Source: Isoetes taiwanensis
Taxonomy: Eukaryota > Streptophyta > Lycopodiopsida > Isoetales > Isoetaceae
Direction of reading: 5' to 3'
Length of the DNA: 64,000 bases
Assembly: GCA_021234155.1 (NCBI GenBank)
Contig: JAJEKV010000062.1
Coordinates: 436,001-500,000 of the forward strand
In this document: positions 11,346 to 23,350 of the stretch, in pieces
How the letters are laid out: each line of letters opens with the position of its first letter
Numbering within the stretch: position 1 is the first letter of the stretch
The notes under the pieces: model-generated
Database searches by the model: none
What the model was told of the DNA's origin: nothing
The model's input: only the letters and a program-made list of their open reading frames with translations
Position numbers and translations under genes: made by a program

Positions 11346-13640
11346 ACGTTGCAAGCCTTTATCCTCGTGACCTTGGTAATATGATTATAGATGTTTGTAT
11401 TGTAGAATTATGCAATGGATAGCAGAGCTCTCAGTTAAGAAGATATGTCGGGCATGTGCAAATGGAAATATTTAGTTGCCATTGATTCCAGAACCACCAC
11501 AGGCATTATTTGATCTATATACGAGAGCATATAGTTTGAGTGATCACTTTCGCATGAACATTAGAAAGTATAATAATATATTCTCATTTGCCTCAGTGGA
11601 CGTGAAAATTGATGAGGCGCTGGCAACTGTTGTTGGTGGGGCCTATATTTTTAGGGCCAATGGCCGTACGTGCCATAAGATGGGAACGCTATTGCCACCA
11701 CAAGGGCATCAAGAGCATGCACAGATATACATCATGGATGGTGATGATATGCAAGTTGAACATAGAATCCATTTTTTATAGATTGAGGCAAGAAATAGTT
11801 GTGCAATTACAGGCTCTTATGATAGAGCACAAACCACTTATTAGCATATTTTTTAATGCGGCATAGATTATGTGTATTCATCCAACCATTGATATCCGGT
11901 TGCATATACCTTCTTGCAATGTACACAATCCTATGAGGGGGCAATATAATGCTCCAACTGCAAATGAGGTGGTTGTCTTAATGCCTATTGATGATAAGCC
12001 CGAGGATGGTCAGAGGGATTGAGGTTTATAGATGCATATCACTCAGCATATGATCCATTCCACTTTGTGTTACTTTTTCCCTACAGTACAGATGGATGGC
12101 ATCTTAAAATACCGCATGGATGGAGTGGTGCAAAGGAAGTAATTGTTATGGAGTACTATAGATATCATCTGTTCATGCGCCATGGATATGAATCTCCCCT
12201 TCACATGGCTGGCCGGTTGTTTCAATAATACATTTATAATATGTTTGAGAAGATGGATTAAAAAAGGCTACAATTCATTGTGTTGAATCAACACACCATT
12301 CGAAAAGATGTGTTGTAGGGTATTATGGACTTTAAAGGAGATGATGCAGGTGTTATTAGCCGAAAAGTTGTATTACCATCCTCACATGTGAGAGGTCCGA
12401 GATACGTGACCCAACGGTATCAAGATGCCTTGTCTATTGTTCGCGAACTTGGCAGGCCAGACCTCTTTATAACCATGACTGCCAATGAAAATTGAGAAGA
12501 GATCAGGAGGGCATTATTATATGGCCAATCGCACAAAGCAATTGACCAGAATTAGTAGCTAGAGTATTCCATATGAAAGTAAAGGAGCTGGTAGATCTGA
12601 TAACTAATCATGGTATATTCGGCCGCATAATCGCAAAAGTCTATGTTATTGAGTTCCAAAAGGGAGGCTTACTACATGTACATTTGTTGACTATGTTGGA
12701 TCAGGCCGATAAACCCTTCACAGTTGAAGAGATTGATCAAATCATTTGTGCTGAAATACCAGATACGGATGCATATCTTGAAGTGTATGAGGTGGTTACC
12801 CATAACATGATGCATGGGCCATGTGATACTGGATATTCGAATAGTCCGTACATGTAGGATGCTAAGTGTACAAAATTTTACTCACATGCATTTTCAGATA
12901 AGACAACAGTTATTGATAGATATTCGTTGTACCGAAGAAAAGATGATGGCCGTAAGGTGAAAAAAGGGGATATAGATTTAGACAACAGATGGGTCGTGCC
13001 ATACAATCCATGGCTGACATCGTACTTCAAGTGTCATATCAATGTTGAGGTATATCCATGTAAAGGCCGTTAAATATCTATACAAGTATGTGCAGAAAGG
13101 GCCAGATATGATCAATGTGAACTTACAGGCGGCGAATGATGGTGCACCTACTAGCAGGGCACCCAATATAAACCATGATGAGGTCGAGCAATTCTTGAAT
13201 GCACGCTATTTTTCAACTTCTGAAGCATCATGGAGAATCCTCTCATATGATATATAACAATAGTTTCCTTATGTCACTAGATTGGCTGTGCATCTCCCAA
13301 TGCAATAGGATGCATACTATCGAGAAGGTATGAGCGTAGACATGATAAGAAGTAGGAATAACGGAACAGCATTGACAACTTTCTTCGAGATGAATGCATC
13401 TAAAAATATAGAAGCTACTCTATTGCTCTACCGCAATTTTCCTAAAAAGTTTACCTATGAGAAACCCAGTAGGATATGGATGGCTAGATCCAACAATCAG
13501 AAGTTTCCCACAATTAGATGCATGTACTTTGTTAATGCTTCAGAAGGAGAGCAATACTATTTATGACTCCTATTGATCCGTGTGACAGGTCCAGTTAGTT
13601 TGAAGATATGTGTTCCTTCGAAGGAGAGTTGTGTGCAACA
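11345..13640 (+). pseudogene. Helitron Rep (HUH nuclease) region, broken
   Basis: Broken frames at 11476-11781, 12019-12228, 12573-12857, 13042-13257 and 13330-13566 together follow the Helitron N-terminus and Rep domain. Visible marks are SDHFRMNIRKYNNIFSFASV near 11540, PLHMAGRLFQ near 12200, the histidine motif FQKGGLLHVHLL near 12655-12690 (HxH in place of the family's usual HAH), and VKYLYKYVQKGPD near 13065-13105, which holds the paired tyrosines of the nuclease. Stops separate the pieces. The strand-cleavage function is known for the family and cannot operate here. Confidence 0.8.
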
Positions 13641-15466
13641 TATAAATAAGCTTGCATTCGTCATAGGTTGCTTCGAGACAACACAAAATGGTTCGAGTCT
13701 CTTCAGGAAGCAGTAGCATGGGGCATGCCACCATAATTGCGGCACATGTTCGCCATGATCCTTTTACATTGCGAACCATTGAGTCCACTGCAACTATGGG
13801 AAGAAGTCAAGCTTTCTATGGTCGATGACTTCTTACATGAGGCACGAAGAGTTGCAGAGGATCAAAGTGTGCAAGTGTGTGATCGCTTTTTTGACATGAC
13901 ACTTCTAGACATTGAAGACCACATGAATTCTGTCGGACGATCTTTGAGAGAGTTTGAATTCATCCTTTCTGAGCATGCAATAGATCTATATATGATATTT
14001 CGGGATGAGATGTTTCAAGAAGAGATGGTAAAGATGCAAGAAGATGTGGACCGCCGATATAATGACCAATATGTTATCTTTGATCGTGTGATCGATGAGC
14101 ACGTAATTTTGGAAAAGGGATATGTGTTCTTTGTCCATGGTGTAGGTGGATCTGGAAAGAGTTTTCTTTTTAACACCATGTTGTCTTATGTTTGTACCAG
14201 AGGTTCATTGCACTTGCAGTTGCTTCCACCGAAATTGCATCCACTTTATTGAAGGGCGGGCGCACTGCACATTTAAGGTTCAAGCTACCGATAACATAGA
14301 TGAGACATCAACATGCAATATTTCAAAGCAGGCTGAGCTGGCAAAATTGATAAGAGCGACACATATGATTATATGGGATGAGGCCTCAATGATGCATAAA
14401 CTTGTCTATGAAGCACTGGATAGAACGCTCCGTGATGTGATGTCATGTGATAAATTATTAGAAGGACTCATTGTTGTTTTGGGAGGAGATTTTTGCCAGG
14501 TTCCACCTGTGGTTCCACGAGGAAATCGACCCTTAATTGTGCAAGCTTCTTTGAAGTACTCTTACATAAGGGATCATGTCGAGGAACATAAGCTCAACAT
14601 AAACATGCAGGTAATGATTAATGTGGGGAGCGATCTGGAAGAGCAAAGGGCGTTTGCTGACTATCTTCTACGAGTTGGAGATGAACTTGAGACCATTTTT
14701 TCCAACATTGGGTCAGTTGTAATATGTCTTCCATAAGAGATTTGCTTCAAGTCGCAGGACTTAAATGATTTACTAGCCGTGGCATTTCCAAAAATTATAG
14801 AAGTGTATCCTATTGGGTGCAAATGGCAATCCTTATGCCACTAAATGAGGATATAGATGAAGTAAATAAGAGGATGACAAAGTGGTTGCCTGCTACACCT
14901 ATTGATTATTACAGTGTCGATCGAGCTATGGATGAGAATGATGCAAGGAACTATCCTATTAAATTTTTGAATGCGCAAACTCTGAGTGGGATGCTTCCAT
15001 ATCAATTGACATTGACGATTGTCATGATTGTCATGTTAATGAGGTCAGTTTCTACCTGTAAAGGACTCTACAATGGTACTTGTCTCATTATATATGTTCA
15101 TTAGGAAGACATGTTATAGATGTCGAGATTATCACTAGAAAGAATATTAGGAGCAGATTGTTCATATTTCAAATTCTTTTGGTGCCAAATAATGAAGAAC
15201 TCCCATTTTAGTTTGAAAGCATGCAATTTCGTTGCGTCCAGCTTTTGATATGACAATCAACAAGTCCTAGGGTCAAACAATGAGAAACAGTTGGTTTGTT
15301 TTTGCCGAACCTAGTATTTAGTCATGGACAACTCTATGTGGCACTCTCGAGAGCTCAAGGAATCCAAGGCATAAAGTTACTCATTGTATTGAAGGATGGA
15401 GATGCTTCCCTAGAAATCGACAGATCAAGATATATAACAAATATTGTATACAAAGAACTCCTCTAA
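13641..15466 (+). pseudogene. Helitron Pif1-like helicase region, broken
   Basis: Frames 13737-14252, 14146-14736 and 14817-15104 carry superfamily 1B helicase motifs. Walker A is in VHGVGGSGKSFLF near 14135-14170, Walker B in IIWDEASMMH near 14367-14397, GGDFCQVPPVVPRGNR near 14480-14530, and GMLPYQLTLTI and CKGLYNGTCL near 14990-15090. The late motif FSHGQLYVALSRAQG near 15315-15360 lies in yet another frame. A frameshift falls just after Walker A (about 14190). This is the unwinding half of a RepHel protein, now inactive. Confidence 0.85.
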
Positions 15467-16640
15467 TTGTGAGTCTAATACTTAAAAATCTCTACTTCCA
15501 ATTTCTCTTTTTTCTCATTGATTTTTTCTGCTTTTTTTTTTTTTTTTTTTTTGTCTTACTTACTTCTTCATCCATGTAGTCGTGTATATTTTGGTCCCTT
15601 GGTATGTCTTTGATCACCATGTCGCCAAATGCCTAAACGGTGACAAGAGTTATTACGTCTCCAATGTTACTTTTATCATACGTGCTCTTGAGTCATGTAT
15701 GATTAGAAACGAAAGTTCCACGCTCATGTGTATCGGGTAGCAAGCGTGGAAATTAAGGAGCTCATTGCAAAGCTCAAGAAAATATTTTGCACTGATGGGG
15801 TTGTCAAGTTGGAGCAGTTCATCCAACTAATTGATGACTTCCTGTTTGCTCAAGTGTATCCAAGGGAACATTGTTTACACGGATGTGCTTTGAGAGAGGT
15901 AGGTGGAGGATAGAGTACATGTATTTATCTATTGGATAATGTAGTGCTCTGACGAACCTGCAATTGGTTGTCTTTTTTTTATTAGATGAGAAATGATACC
16001 ATGCACTAGGAATTGGCATTTTAGTAGTAAAAGAACTCACATGTGTTGGAATATGTAATGGAACCCATTTTAGGGTCTACACATCATTTTTTCCTGAGGC
16101 AGTATCTGATTTCATCATACGAGTCTACCTTTGGGATGAGTTGTCTCACGTGCTTGATAGTCGTGAGACATCTGGGCAGTTCAAATCAATGACTTAAACC
16201 ATGCGTTTCACTTTTACCTCGGCTAAGATGTTATCTGTAGGAGAAGTGAAGATATCACGGGAGCATCCAACAAAGTACAAAGGCCCTTGGTGATGTGCAC
16301 CATGTGGAGATGCATATCGTGAACTAAAATACGTCAATGAGCCAGGACAAGATTTTGTGTTTTGGATTTTTATACCTATTTTTTGTTGGTGTATTTAACT
16401 ACTTCTAAGGGCGACATGTTAAGCATTTTGGATTTGTCTTTCCAAATTTTCATCTTTAGAGGTAGATTTAACTGCCCCCACATTCGTTATAAAGCATTAT
16501 TTTCTCTGTCGAAATTCATAAACGCAAAATTAATACATTGATGATACTACTATTAGACAATTTCAATAACAAAAATATTTACAAAATGCGCTATTGTCGT
16601 AGTTGGCACATATGGACGTTAAAGGCTGAGTAAAAACACA
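15467..16640 (+). other. Helitron 3' non-coding part with poly-T run
   Basis: Beyond the helicase end the sequence has a run of about 22 T near 15531-15552 and short broken ORFs (for example 15728-15913). Some plant Helitrons carry an RPA-like gene here, but I cannot see a convincing OB-fold remnant. Confidence 0.35.
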
Positions 16641-16679
16641 TGCCAGGACATTAGCCTGGCAAGGGCGCACGTGTACTAG
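16641..16679 (+). other. Helitron 3' terminal hairpin and CTAG end
   Basis: TGCCAGG (16641-16647) and CCTGGCA (16655-16661) form a perfect 7-bp stem with a 7-nt loop. CTAG follows 15 nt later at 16676-16679, with T next, as expected for insertion between A and T. Position and spacing fit a Helitron terminator. Confidence 0.7.
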
Positions 16680-18055
16680 TATGTATCTAAATTATTTTGC
16701 GGATTGATGTGCTTGGAATTGAATAGCTTAATTGGGTTCCATGGTACCTTGGTGGCTCTAGCTTTGTGGTCCTTTGTTGTACATCATTTTCGAGATTTCG
16801 TGCTTTGCAACATGTTGTGGTTAGTTTTTCAAGATCTGTTCACTGGTGAGTTTCTCTTTCTCTGTTTTTTGGTTTGTTTTGGATGCATCTGGGTCTCGAT
16901 GGTTTGTGGTTGTTTTGTGGTTTCTGCATCGATTTCCTTTCTTTTTTTGTCCTCTTCCTTTCATCCCTTCCTTTTGCGGGGCATGACCCTAAACCCTTTG
17001 TCCTGGTTACAGTTTTGTTTGGATCTGTTGCAAATCTTCCCTTTCCCCCCCCTTTTTCCATCTCCATCTTGGTTTCTGCATGAGATTTTTTGGGTCATCT
17101 GGTCTCGGTTCTGCCTTTACGGCATGTTCTGGCAGGAGGGCTGAGCTTATCCTTTCAAATCATATAGCTCTAGCTCCATTTTGTTTTGAATAAGTCTGCT
17201 TTCTGGGTTCCAATTCCCTTTCTACTGTCATTTTGATTTTCCAGCTTTGCTAAGTTTTCATGGCTTACATCATGCTTCCAAAGCCTCCAAAACCAGATCC
17301 TTGTTGATTTTGGAGTTGGCCAATTTTGTTGCTTGTGGCTTTCCCATTCGAATCTGGCCGCAAAGTCCCTGGCCGTATCCCTATCAATTCTTCCCCGGTC
17401 AGAGGCCTGGCACCTCCTCGGCCAGTGCTTCTGCCACAGACTCCTTAGGGGGATACTGGGTGTTGGCTCCCCTTGTCCTTCCTTAACCCGAGATACCAGG
17501 TACCTATTGCCCCTCTTCATTTTTTATTTTTTTATTTTTTTTTTGTCCATGGTTTGTCGTCTCTACGGTTTCTTGTTCTTGAATTGGTTCCCTTGTTCTT
17601 TTACTCTTTTTGGTGCTTGCTCCATGTTGTGCCTGCTTATGCATGTCCTTTGTTTATCCAAGAAGTTTTGATTTTTCTCCCTAGCAGTTTCATTAAAAAT
17701 TAAAGAAAGAAAGAAGGTTGGTTGTATCATAGGACCCATCCTAGAAATATATTATCTCAATAGCATAATATATCCCTAAGAGTACACATATAGCACACGT
17801 TGTCCCAATATGTTAATATAATATGTAGGTTCCATTGTATTACACATGTTGTACCAACATGTTAATATAGCATGTTAGTTGCTCATGATCCCATAAATAC
17901 ATTATAGCTCTATTTATGACTCATGCAATCATTGGAACTCACATTGCCATGTAGCACCATATCATTGGAGCAGGTGGCCCAATCATAGAGCCTAGCCCTA
18001 TTTTTGAGGCTATTTAAAGGGGAGAATTATAAAGATTACTTTTTAGTTAAAAAAA
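16680..18055. other. Pyrimidine-rich non-coding stretch
   Basis: Highly T- and C-rich on the plus strand. Long hydrophobic ORFs (16704-17144, 17333-17671) result from TTT and CTT codons and look like artefacts. The composition resembles the 42-52 kb retroelement leader region. No gene is supported. Confidence 0.4.
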
Positions 18056-18080
18056 CTATTCTATTCTATTCTATTCTATT
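18056..18080. repeat. Microsatellite (CTATT)5
   Basis: Five perfect CTATT units. Confidence 0.9.
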
Positions 18081-19047
18081 AGCTATTATTGGGAGGAGGA
18101 GCTCCAGGTATCGGAACAGGGCAGCGCTAGGTGAAGGAGAGGCTCACAGCAGGTGCAAAGCCCAGATGATAAAGCGCTACTTCAGCGCCACTAGTTAGCT
18201 AACTTAACGAGATGCAAGAGTCTCAAGGTGTGGGCTCCAGCCACGGGTCAGGTGTGTAGTAGAGTTAAGTGGTATTTTAGGCTTACAGTGGTAATTAAGC
18301 TGGATCATCACCTCCTTTTAGTCTTAGATGCCAATCTGCGATTATGGCATCTAACTCTAAAACAAGACTGGCAAATGAACCCTAATCATTGTATTCTATA
18401 TGATTAGGTTAGTAGGTTAGAATTGTTATTCTATTTCGATTATATTAGAAGATCGTGGACCTATTTGCACCTCTTGTGCTTGGGGAAGGGTGGTAGAGAT
18501 CTAAGAGCCATAATGGATATGACTATCGCAATAGCTCTCCATAATTCCTCAAATATTTGGCATGTGCATTGCAGCCCACCTGATTATGGACTAAGGGGAT
18601 TGACTGGCATAAAAGGAAGGACTTGTCCAAGTGCAATTGGTTCTTTGAGGTGCCTTGTCTGTTAGGAAACCATTGCTTGTTAGATCTAATAGCTTGCCAC
18701 TAGGAGAGGGTAAGGTAGGGATTTGACCCCTCCTAGGTGATGCATTGTCTCGTAGGATGTTCATGCTTCCACGTTACCACCTTGAGCACCAGCAAGAGGA
18801 CATATTATGGACGACCTCATGTCGACCTTGGATGGTTAGGGAACGTCAAATCAATGATCTTGGTAGATCAGGATCAAGCACTTGCCATATACCTTGATAG
18901 TAGACTAACCAATCTTGTATTTTCGTAAGTAGGTAAGTATCTAAGAACTAACGAAGTTAGCTCAGTACATACAAAATGCCTCAGAAAAATTAATTTGTTT
19001 GACCTAAGTGGTAGCAAGTACTCATGAAATGTGCCTATAGAAAGACA
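18081..19047. other. Non-coding stretch, no gene seen
   Basis: Short ORFs only (18423-18665, 18737-18928), with no recognisable domain. I see no RNA gene. Confidence 0.35.
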
Positions 19048-19278
19048 AAGAATTTCAGTCTGCTCCTCAGTGCATTTGAAGAGTACCTGACTTGTTAGAG
19101 CTTTTACATGTCCCCATAAATTATTGTAATGATAAACTCAAGTTTAACAACTCCTAAGAAGCTAGAAAACCATCAAAGGTATATCTAGATGTTCGTGAAA
19201 CATTAATGAGGTATAGTACTCACCAAGTGCGCCCGAAGCCGAAGTATGATTCTTACTTTGCTCTCTAGTGCATTGCAT
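19048..19278. repeat. Diverged tandem repeat monomers, left part
   Basis: The phrase TCTGCTCCYNAGTGCA, plus TACTCACNNAGTGCGCC, recurs here (19048 and about 19220-19260) and again right of the LTR element (about 22660-22960), spaced roughly 170-190 bp. The LTR retrotransposon appears to have landed in this small array. Confidence 0.5.
19274..19278. repeat. 5-bp target site duplication, left (TGCAT)
   Basis: TGCAT directly precedes the left LTR and is repeated at 22100-22104 directly after the right LTR. Confidence 0.85.
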
Positions 19279-19830
19279 TGTAATCCAACTGAATGGATCA
19301 AACCCCAAGCTGAGCAGAATGCAAAATATATGCATCAGGCTGCGCCACACTCTACCAGCAAATAGATTAAACACAAATTGCAGATGAAGAAGGAGAGAGA
19401 TAAAATAAGTCTGGAGGTTCATCCTCCTCTTCTATTGTTAATTCTTCCATGGAATACACTCTACTATAATAGATCTCCTTCAAGGCACAAGAGTGAGAGA
19501 GCGAGAATGAGGAGACGTACCCCTCCTCTTAAACTTACACATCAAATCTCCTCCATTCATCTTTAAGCAATCTCCACCATTAGATCTCCAATAACTTACA
19601 TGTCTCCTAGGATTGCGCCACCCCACCCCCATGCTTTAACCATTGAAAAGGACTTTTATACACCTTCAAGTCCATAAGTTCAACTTTAACACATCATAAA
19701 TGCTTCATCCCTAATATTTTCACATTTTTTACATTTTCTCCATATTACACCCATATTATTCTCCATTTTTGCACACATTTCACCAATTTAGGCACATCAT
19801 GAAAAAATAGTCAAGAAAAAACGCACAACA
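19279..19830 (-). repeat. Long terminal repeat, left copy (552 bp)
   Basis: Begins TGTAATCC and ends ACAACA. It carries the stretch CCTCTTAAACTTACACATCA, part of the 26 bp that the right copy lacks. Confidence 0.88.
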
Positions 19831-21573
19831 TTATTCCCCCCCAAGATTATTCATCGTCCCGATGAATTCTTCAAAAATCTTTTCTTCGATCTTCATGTCT
19901 TCAACTTGGTCCTCAAAATAGCATCACAACTTAACAAAAATCCAATGTCAAAGTGTCTTCAAGTCTTCAAAAGCATCTATAGAAGTCTTCCAAGGAAAAG
20001 AAATACTAAAAACTTCTAACATCACTTCATCTTCATCAATCATAGGGTGGCAAGTCCCATCCAGGTCAGTGGCACCCTCGCTTGCCCGGTATGGCGCTCT
20101 ATCCCCTTCACAACACTTATAATTTTTCATCACATTTTACATAGGTCATGAGATGCTGCTGCCTTTCTAGGTCAGCACATCCATCATGCCATCCATGATC
20201 ACTTTAAATAAAAAATAAAACTTGTACAACTTCATTTGATAGCTTGAATTCTTGAAAAAACTTGGAAATTAGATCCAATTGAATTGCAAAAGCATAAACA
20301 CTAACCACATAATCTTGATCTTCATAATATGGCATTTGACTTGAATAGGCTTGTTGGAGAATAGTCTTCTCTAAATAATGATGGTCTTCAAAAATATTAA
20401 AACTTCAAACAAAGGTTGATTCTTCAATTCTTCTTAACACATGGGAATATGTTTTGGGCACATATACTTGCATAAATAATATCATCAAGTGCAATATTGG
20501 GACTTTACTAAAGTATCTTCTTTAAAATATGAACTTGGTCTGGATTTGAACAGTGAACCTCGCATTTGCTACTATATCTCTTACCATCTCATTCCAATTA
20601 CTTTTGAAAATTTTTCCCTATCTTTTTTCTCTTAAACAGCTCTTACTTCTTTTTCTTTTTATTTTTCTTCTTCTTTTCTCTGCTACTCTGTGCGCGCGGC
20701 CGGCGGTTAGGGTATGGCAGGCAAGAGGTGGAAGAAGGAAATGAAGATTAGGCTATGGCAGAATCGGCAGTGGTTATGGTCGATTTAGGGATCAAATCTC
20801 TTGCAGGCGGCGCTTTTCTTCGGCTAGGGCTCGGCTCATGTTCAGAGTTGGCTATGGCAGAAGCAAACAGAGGATTATAGCAAAGAATAGACCTACTTGG
20901 CTATGGCCTGGCCGAATCGACTCCTTCCTTATCTCTGTGTTTTTATTTTGTTTTCAGGTTAAAAATTTCAATGATGTCGGTTTCTGGCAGAAGGAAGAAC
21001 TAGACAAAATATGATAGAACATTAAAGTCGGATTTTGGCTGATTGTGTAGATGGCATCCTAAACAGGGCAATCCAGAGCAGTCACGGTTGAAGAAGCAAA
21101 TTAGAAGGCTAGCTATGCCAGATTTGGAACAGAGCAGGCTTCAGAAGCAATTAACATCTGAAGAAGATCAAACGAAATTATTTTTTCTTAGTCTTGGCTC
21201 TTTGTTTATATGCAGGTATGGCCTGAAGATCGATGAAGGCAGGCAAGGCAAGGCTGTAGATTTTCAGAAAAAGGTAAACCAATTCAAAGAGGAATCTGGA
21301 GGCTAGCTATTGCTGGCTATCTTTACTCAAATCAACAAGAATATGTAAATCTGTTTTACTTTTATTGCTTCCATTCTTATTCTGCTGGCCAGATAAATAA
21401 AGCATTCAAATCATACCTCTTGATTGCTGCTTCAAGATGGCGGTTTTTCTTGCTTTGAAATAATATCAAACATATCACCATATATATTATCTTTATTCCA
21501 AATGAAGAATTGCTCCATATAATTGTATTCTTTGCTGATAGAATGCTGCTATTCTCGGAATGCCCCCCACTTA
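19831..21573 (-). other. Interior of the non-autonomous LTR element
   Basis: No gag, protease or RT. Several short ORFs (for example 20553-20744, 21043-21306) without domains. GGCTATGGC or close variants recur about seven times between 20710 and 21310. Their meaning is unknown. Confidence 0.5.
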
Positions 21574-22099
21574 TGTAATCCAACTGAATGGATCAAACCC
21601 CAAGCTGAGCAGAATGCAAAATATATGCATCAGGCTGCGCCACACTCTACCAGCAAATAGATTAAACACAAATTGCAGATGAAGAAGGAGAGAGATAAAA
21701 TAAGTCTGGAGGTTCATCCTCCTCTTCTATTGTTAATTCTTCCATGGAATACACTCTACTATAATAGATCTCCTTCAAGGCACAAGAGTGAGAGAGCGAG
21801 AATGAGGAGACGTACCCTCCTCCATTCATCTTTAAGCAATCTCCACCATTAGATCTCCAATAACTTACATGTCTCCTAGGATTGCGCCACCCCACCCCCA
21901 TGCTTTAACCATTGAAAAGGACTTTTATACACCTTCAAGTCCATAAGTTCAACTTTAACACATCATAAATGCTTCATCCCTAATATTTTCACATTTTTTA
22001 CATTTTCTCCATATTACACCCATATTATTCTCCATTTTTGCACACATTTCACCAATTTAGGCACATCATGAAAAAATAGTCAAGAAAAAACGCACAACA
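21574..22099 (-). repeat. Long terminal repeat, right copy (526 bp)
   Basis: Matches the left LTR base for base over long stretches, minus 26 bp near 21816. That segment is flanked in the left copy by CTCCTC on both sides, which suggests deletion between short direct repeats. Followed by TGCAT (22100-22104). Confidence 0.88.
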
Positions 22100-22104
22100 T
22101 GCAT

Positions 22105-22660
22105 GCGTACTACAAGTAATGGTAAGCATAACTTTTTCTATAAGCTTGTAATAAACATGTTTCTAGTCCTAAAAAACCCTAATTTTGTCTTGCCTATTAA
22201 TAAAACCCTGACCTGAAAAGTTTAGGGCTTCTTTTATTATTTTGCTTTGCTCCAGCCTGCAAGCCACTTTTTGGGCCCCAGGGAGGTGATCTCCAGTCTG
22301 TTTGACATGGTATGGACCAACTAGAGCGCAAGGATGTTGTTGAAGCAGCCCAAGACTAGCACCCAAGTCCATGCCAACAAATAGAAGACCAAAAGCACAA
22401 AGCTGAAGAGAAGGGCAAGACACTTTAGAAACGAAGCAAGGAGATTGAAGCGAGAGGCTAAGGAGAGGAATAAGGAAGAAACGAAGAGATTATGGGAGCA
22501 TCAGTGACTAAGTGTATAGAATACTGAAATTTTGACCCATATATAAAATTTTATAGTAGTAATATAATATAATGATGTATAGTTTGTAAATAAACTCCTT
22601 GTCATGAGTATTTAAAGTTAAGATATCTTATAAGTGATTAAAATGTTAAATGGCTAGAAA
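22105..22660. other. Non-coding stretch
   Basis: No supported gene. The minus ORF 22169-22423 has no recognisable domain. Confidence 0.35.
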
Positions 22661-22960
22661 GATATGCCTTACTACTTATGAAGTGCAGCCAGAGCCAAAT
22701 CTAGAATTTAGGTCTGCTCCCCAACGGGTATTCATGAGTAGCTGGCCTTGTTTGGGTAGAAGATGCACTCGTTTCTGCTGATATGCGTGTGAATTCGAGT
22801 TTACAGTCATACTTCTCGTTTTAGAGACATCATTTTAGATCTAAACTAATCCTAGTACTCACGGAGTGCGCCAAGAACAAAATCTAGAATTTAAGTCTGC
22901 TCCCTAGTGCACTTCAAGGGTACCTCCCATTTTGAACCTTCATAACTTGACCAACATAAA
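22661..22960. repeat. Diverged tandem repeat monomers, right part
   Basis: Two copies of the phrase AATCTAGAATTTARGTCTGC occur at about 22698 and 22880, with preceding GAAGTGCAGCC or GGAGTGCGCC, matching the monomers left of the LTR element at 19048-19278. Confidence 0.5.
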
Positions 22961-23350
22961 TTTATTGCAATAGGACCATTAGATAGTCATGTACCTAGAT
23001 ATCATGTTAGCATGTTAGTATCAAAACCCTACCCCAAAATGGCCACAGTTTTCCAACCCTAAAATTCCCCAAAAATTAGGTTTGGCTAAAGGTTGAGACA
23101 TACCCTTATTATCACCTCACAAGTTTCACACTCAGTTGCAAGCTGATTTTTCTGCCGCTTATTTTTTGTTTCCCATGGACGTTTCAATAACCGTTTCACA
23201 CGTCAGCACGTTTCAGTAACCGTTTCACAACGTCAGCATCGCCTCTTCCTTCAGACGGTGGTACAGTGCCTCAGCTCATGCTAGAAAGGTAGATGTTGAC
23301 CTAATCTTTAGTCTTTTCTGAACTTTAACTCCTTATCACCCCAATATGCA

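Larger units (their letters stand above)
11345..16679 (+). mobile_element. Degenerate Helitron (rolling-circle transposon)
   Basis: The plus strand carries, in order, a Helitron-type N-terminal region, a Rep (HUH) region, a Pif1-type helicase and a candidate 3' terminus. The reading frame is broken many times by stops and shifts, so it is not autonomous now. The right end is placed at CTAG (16676-16679) followed by T, preceded by a 7-bp stem hairpin, which is the Helitron signature. The left TC end was not found. It may have been lost to, or lie beyond, the neighbouring LINE relic. Confidence 0.75.
19279..22099 (-). mobile_element. Non-autonomous LTR retrotransposon (about 2.8 kb)
   Basis: Two direct repeats (19279-19830 and 21574-22099), each starting TG and ending CA, flank a 1.74-kb interior. 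The whole is bracketed by a TGCAT duplication. The LTRs are nearly identical apart from one 26-bp length difference, so the insertion is fairly recent. The interior has no gag or pol ORF, so movement would need help from another element. A G-rich tract next to the left LTR (minus-strand GGGGGGG then AATAA) resembles a polypurine tract. TGG followed by G-rich sequence lies 4 nt from the inner edge of the right LTR, as a primer-binding site would. Both suggest minus-strand orientation. That orientation call is tentative. Confidence 0.88.

Noticed and set aside
16704-17144. 146-aa hydrophobic ORF resembling a membrane protein
   Set aside because: Made of T-rich codons in a pyrimidine-rich tract; no helix pattern beyond composition and no homology recognised.
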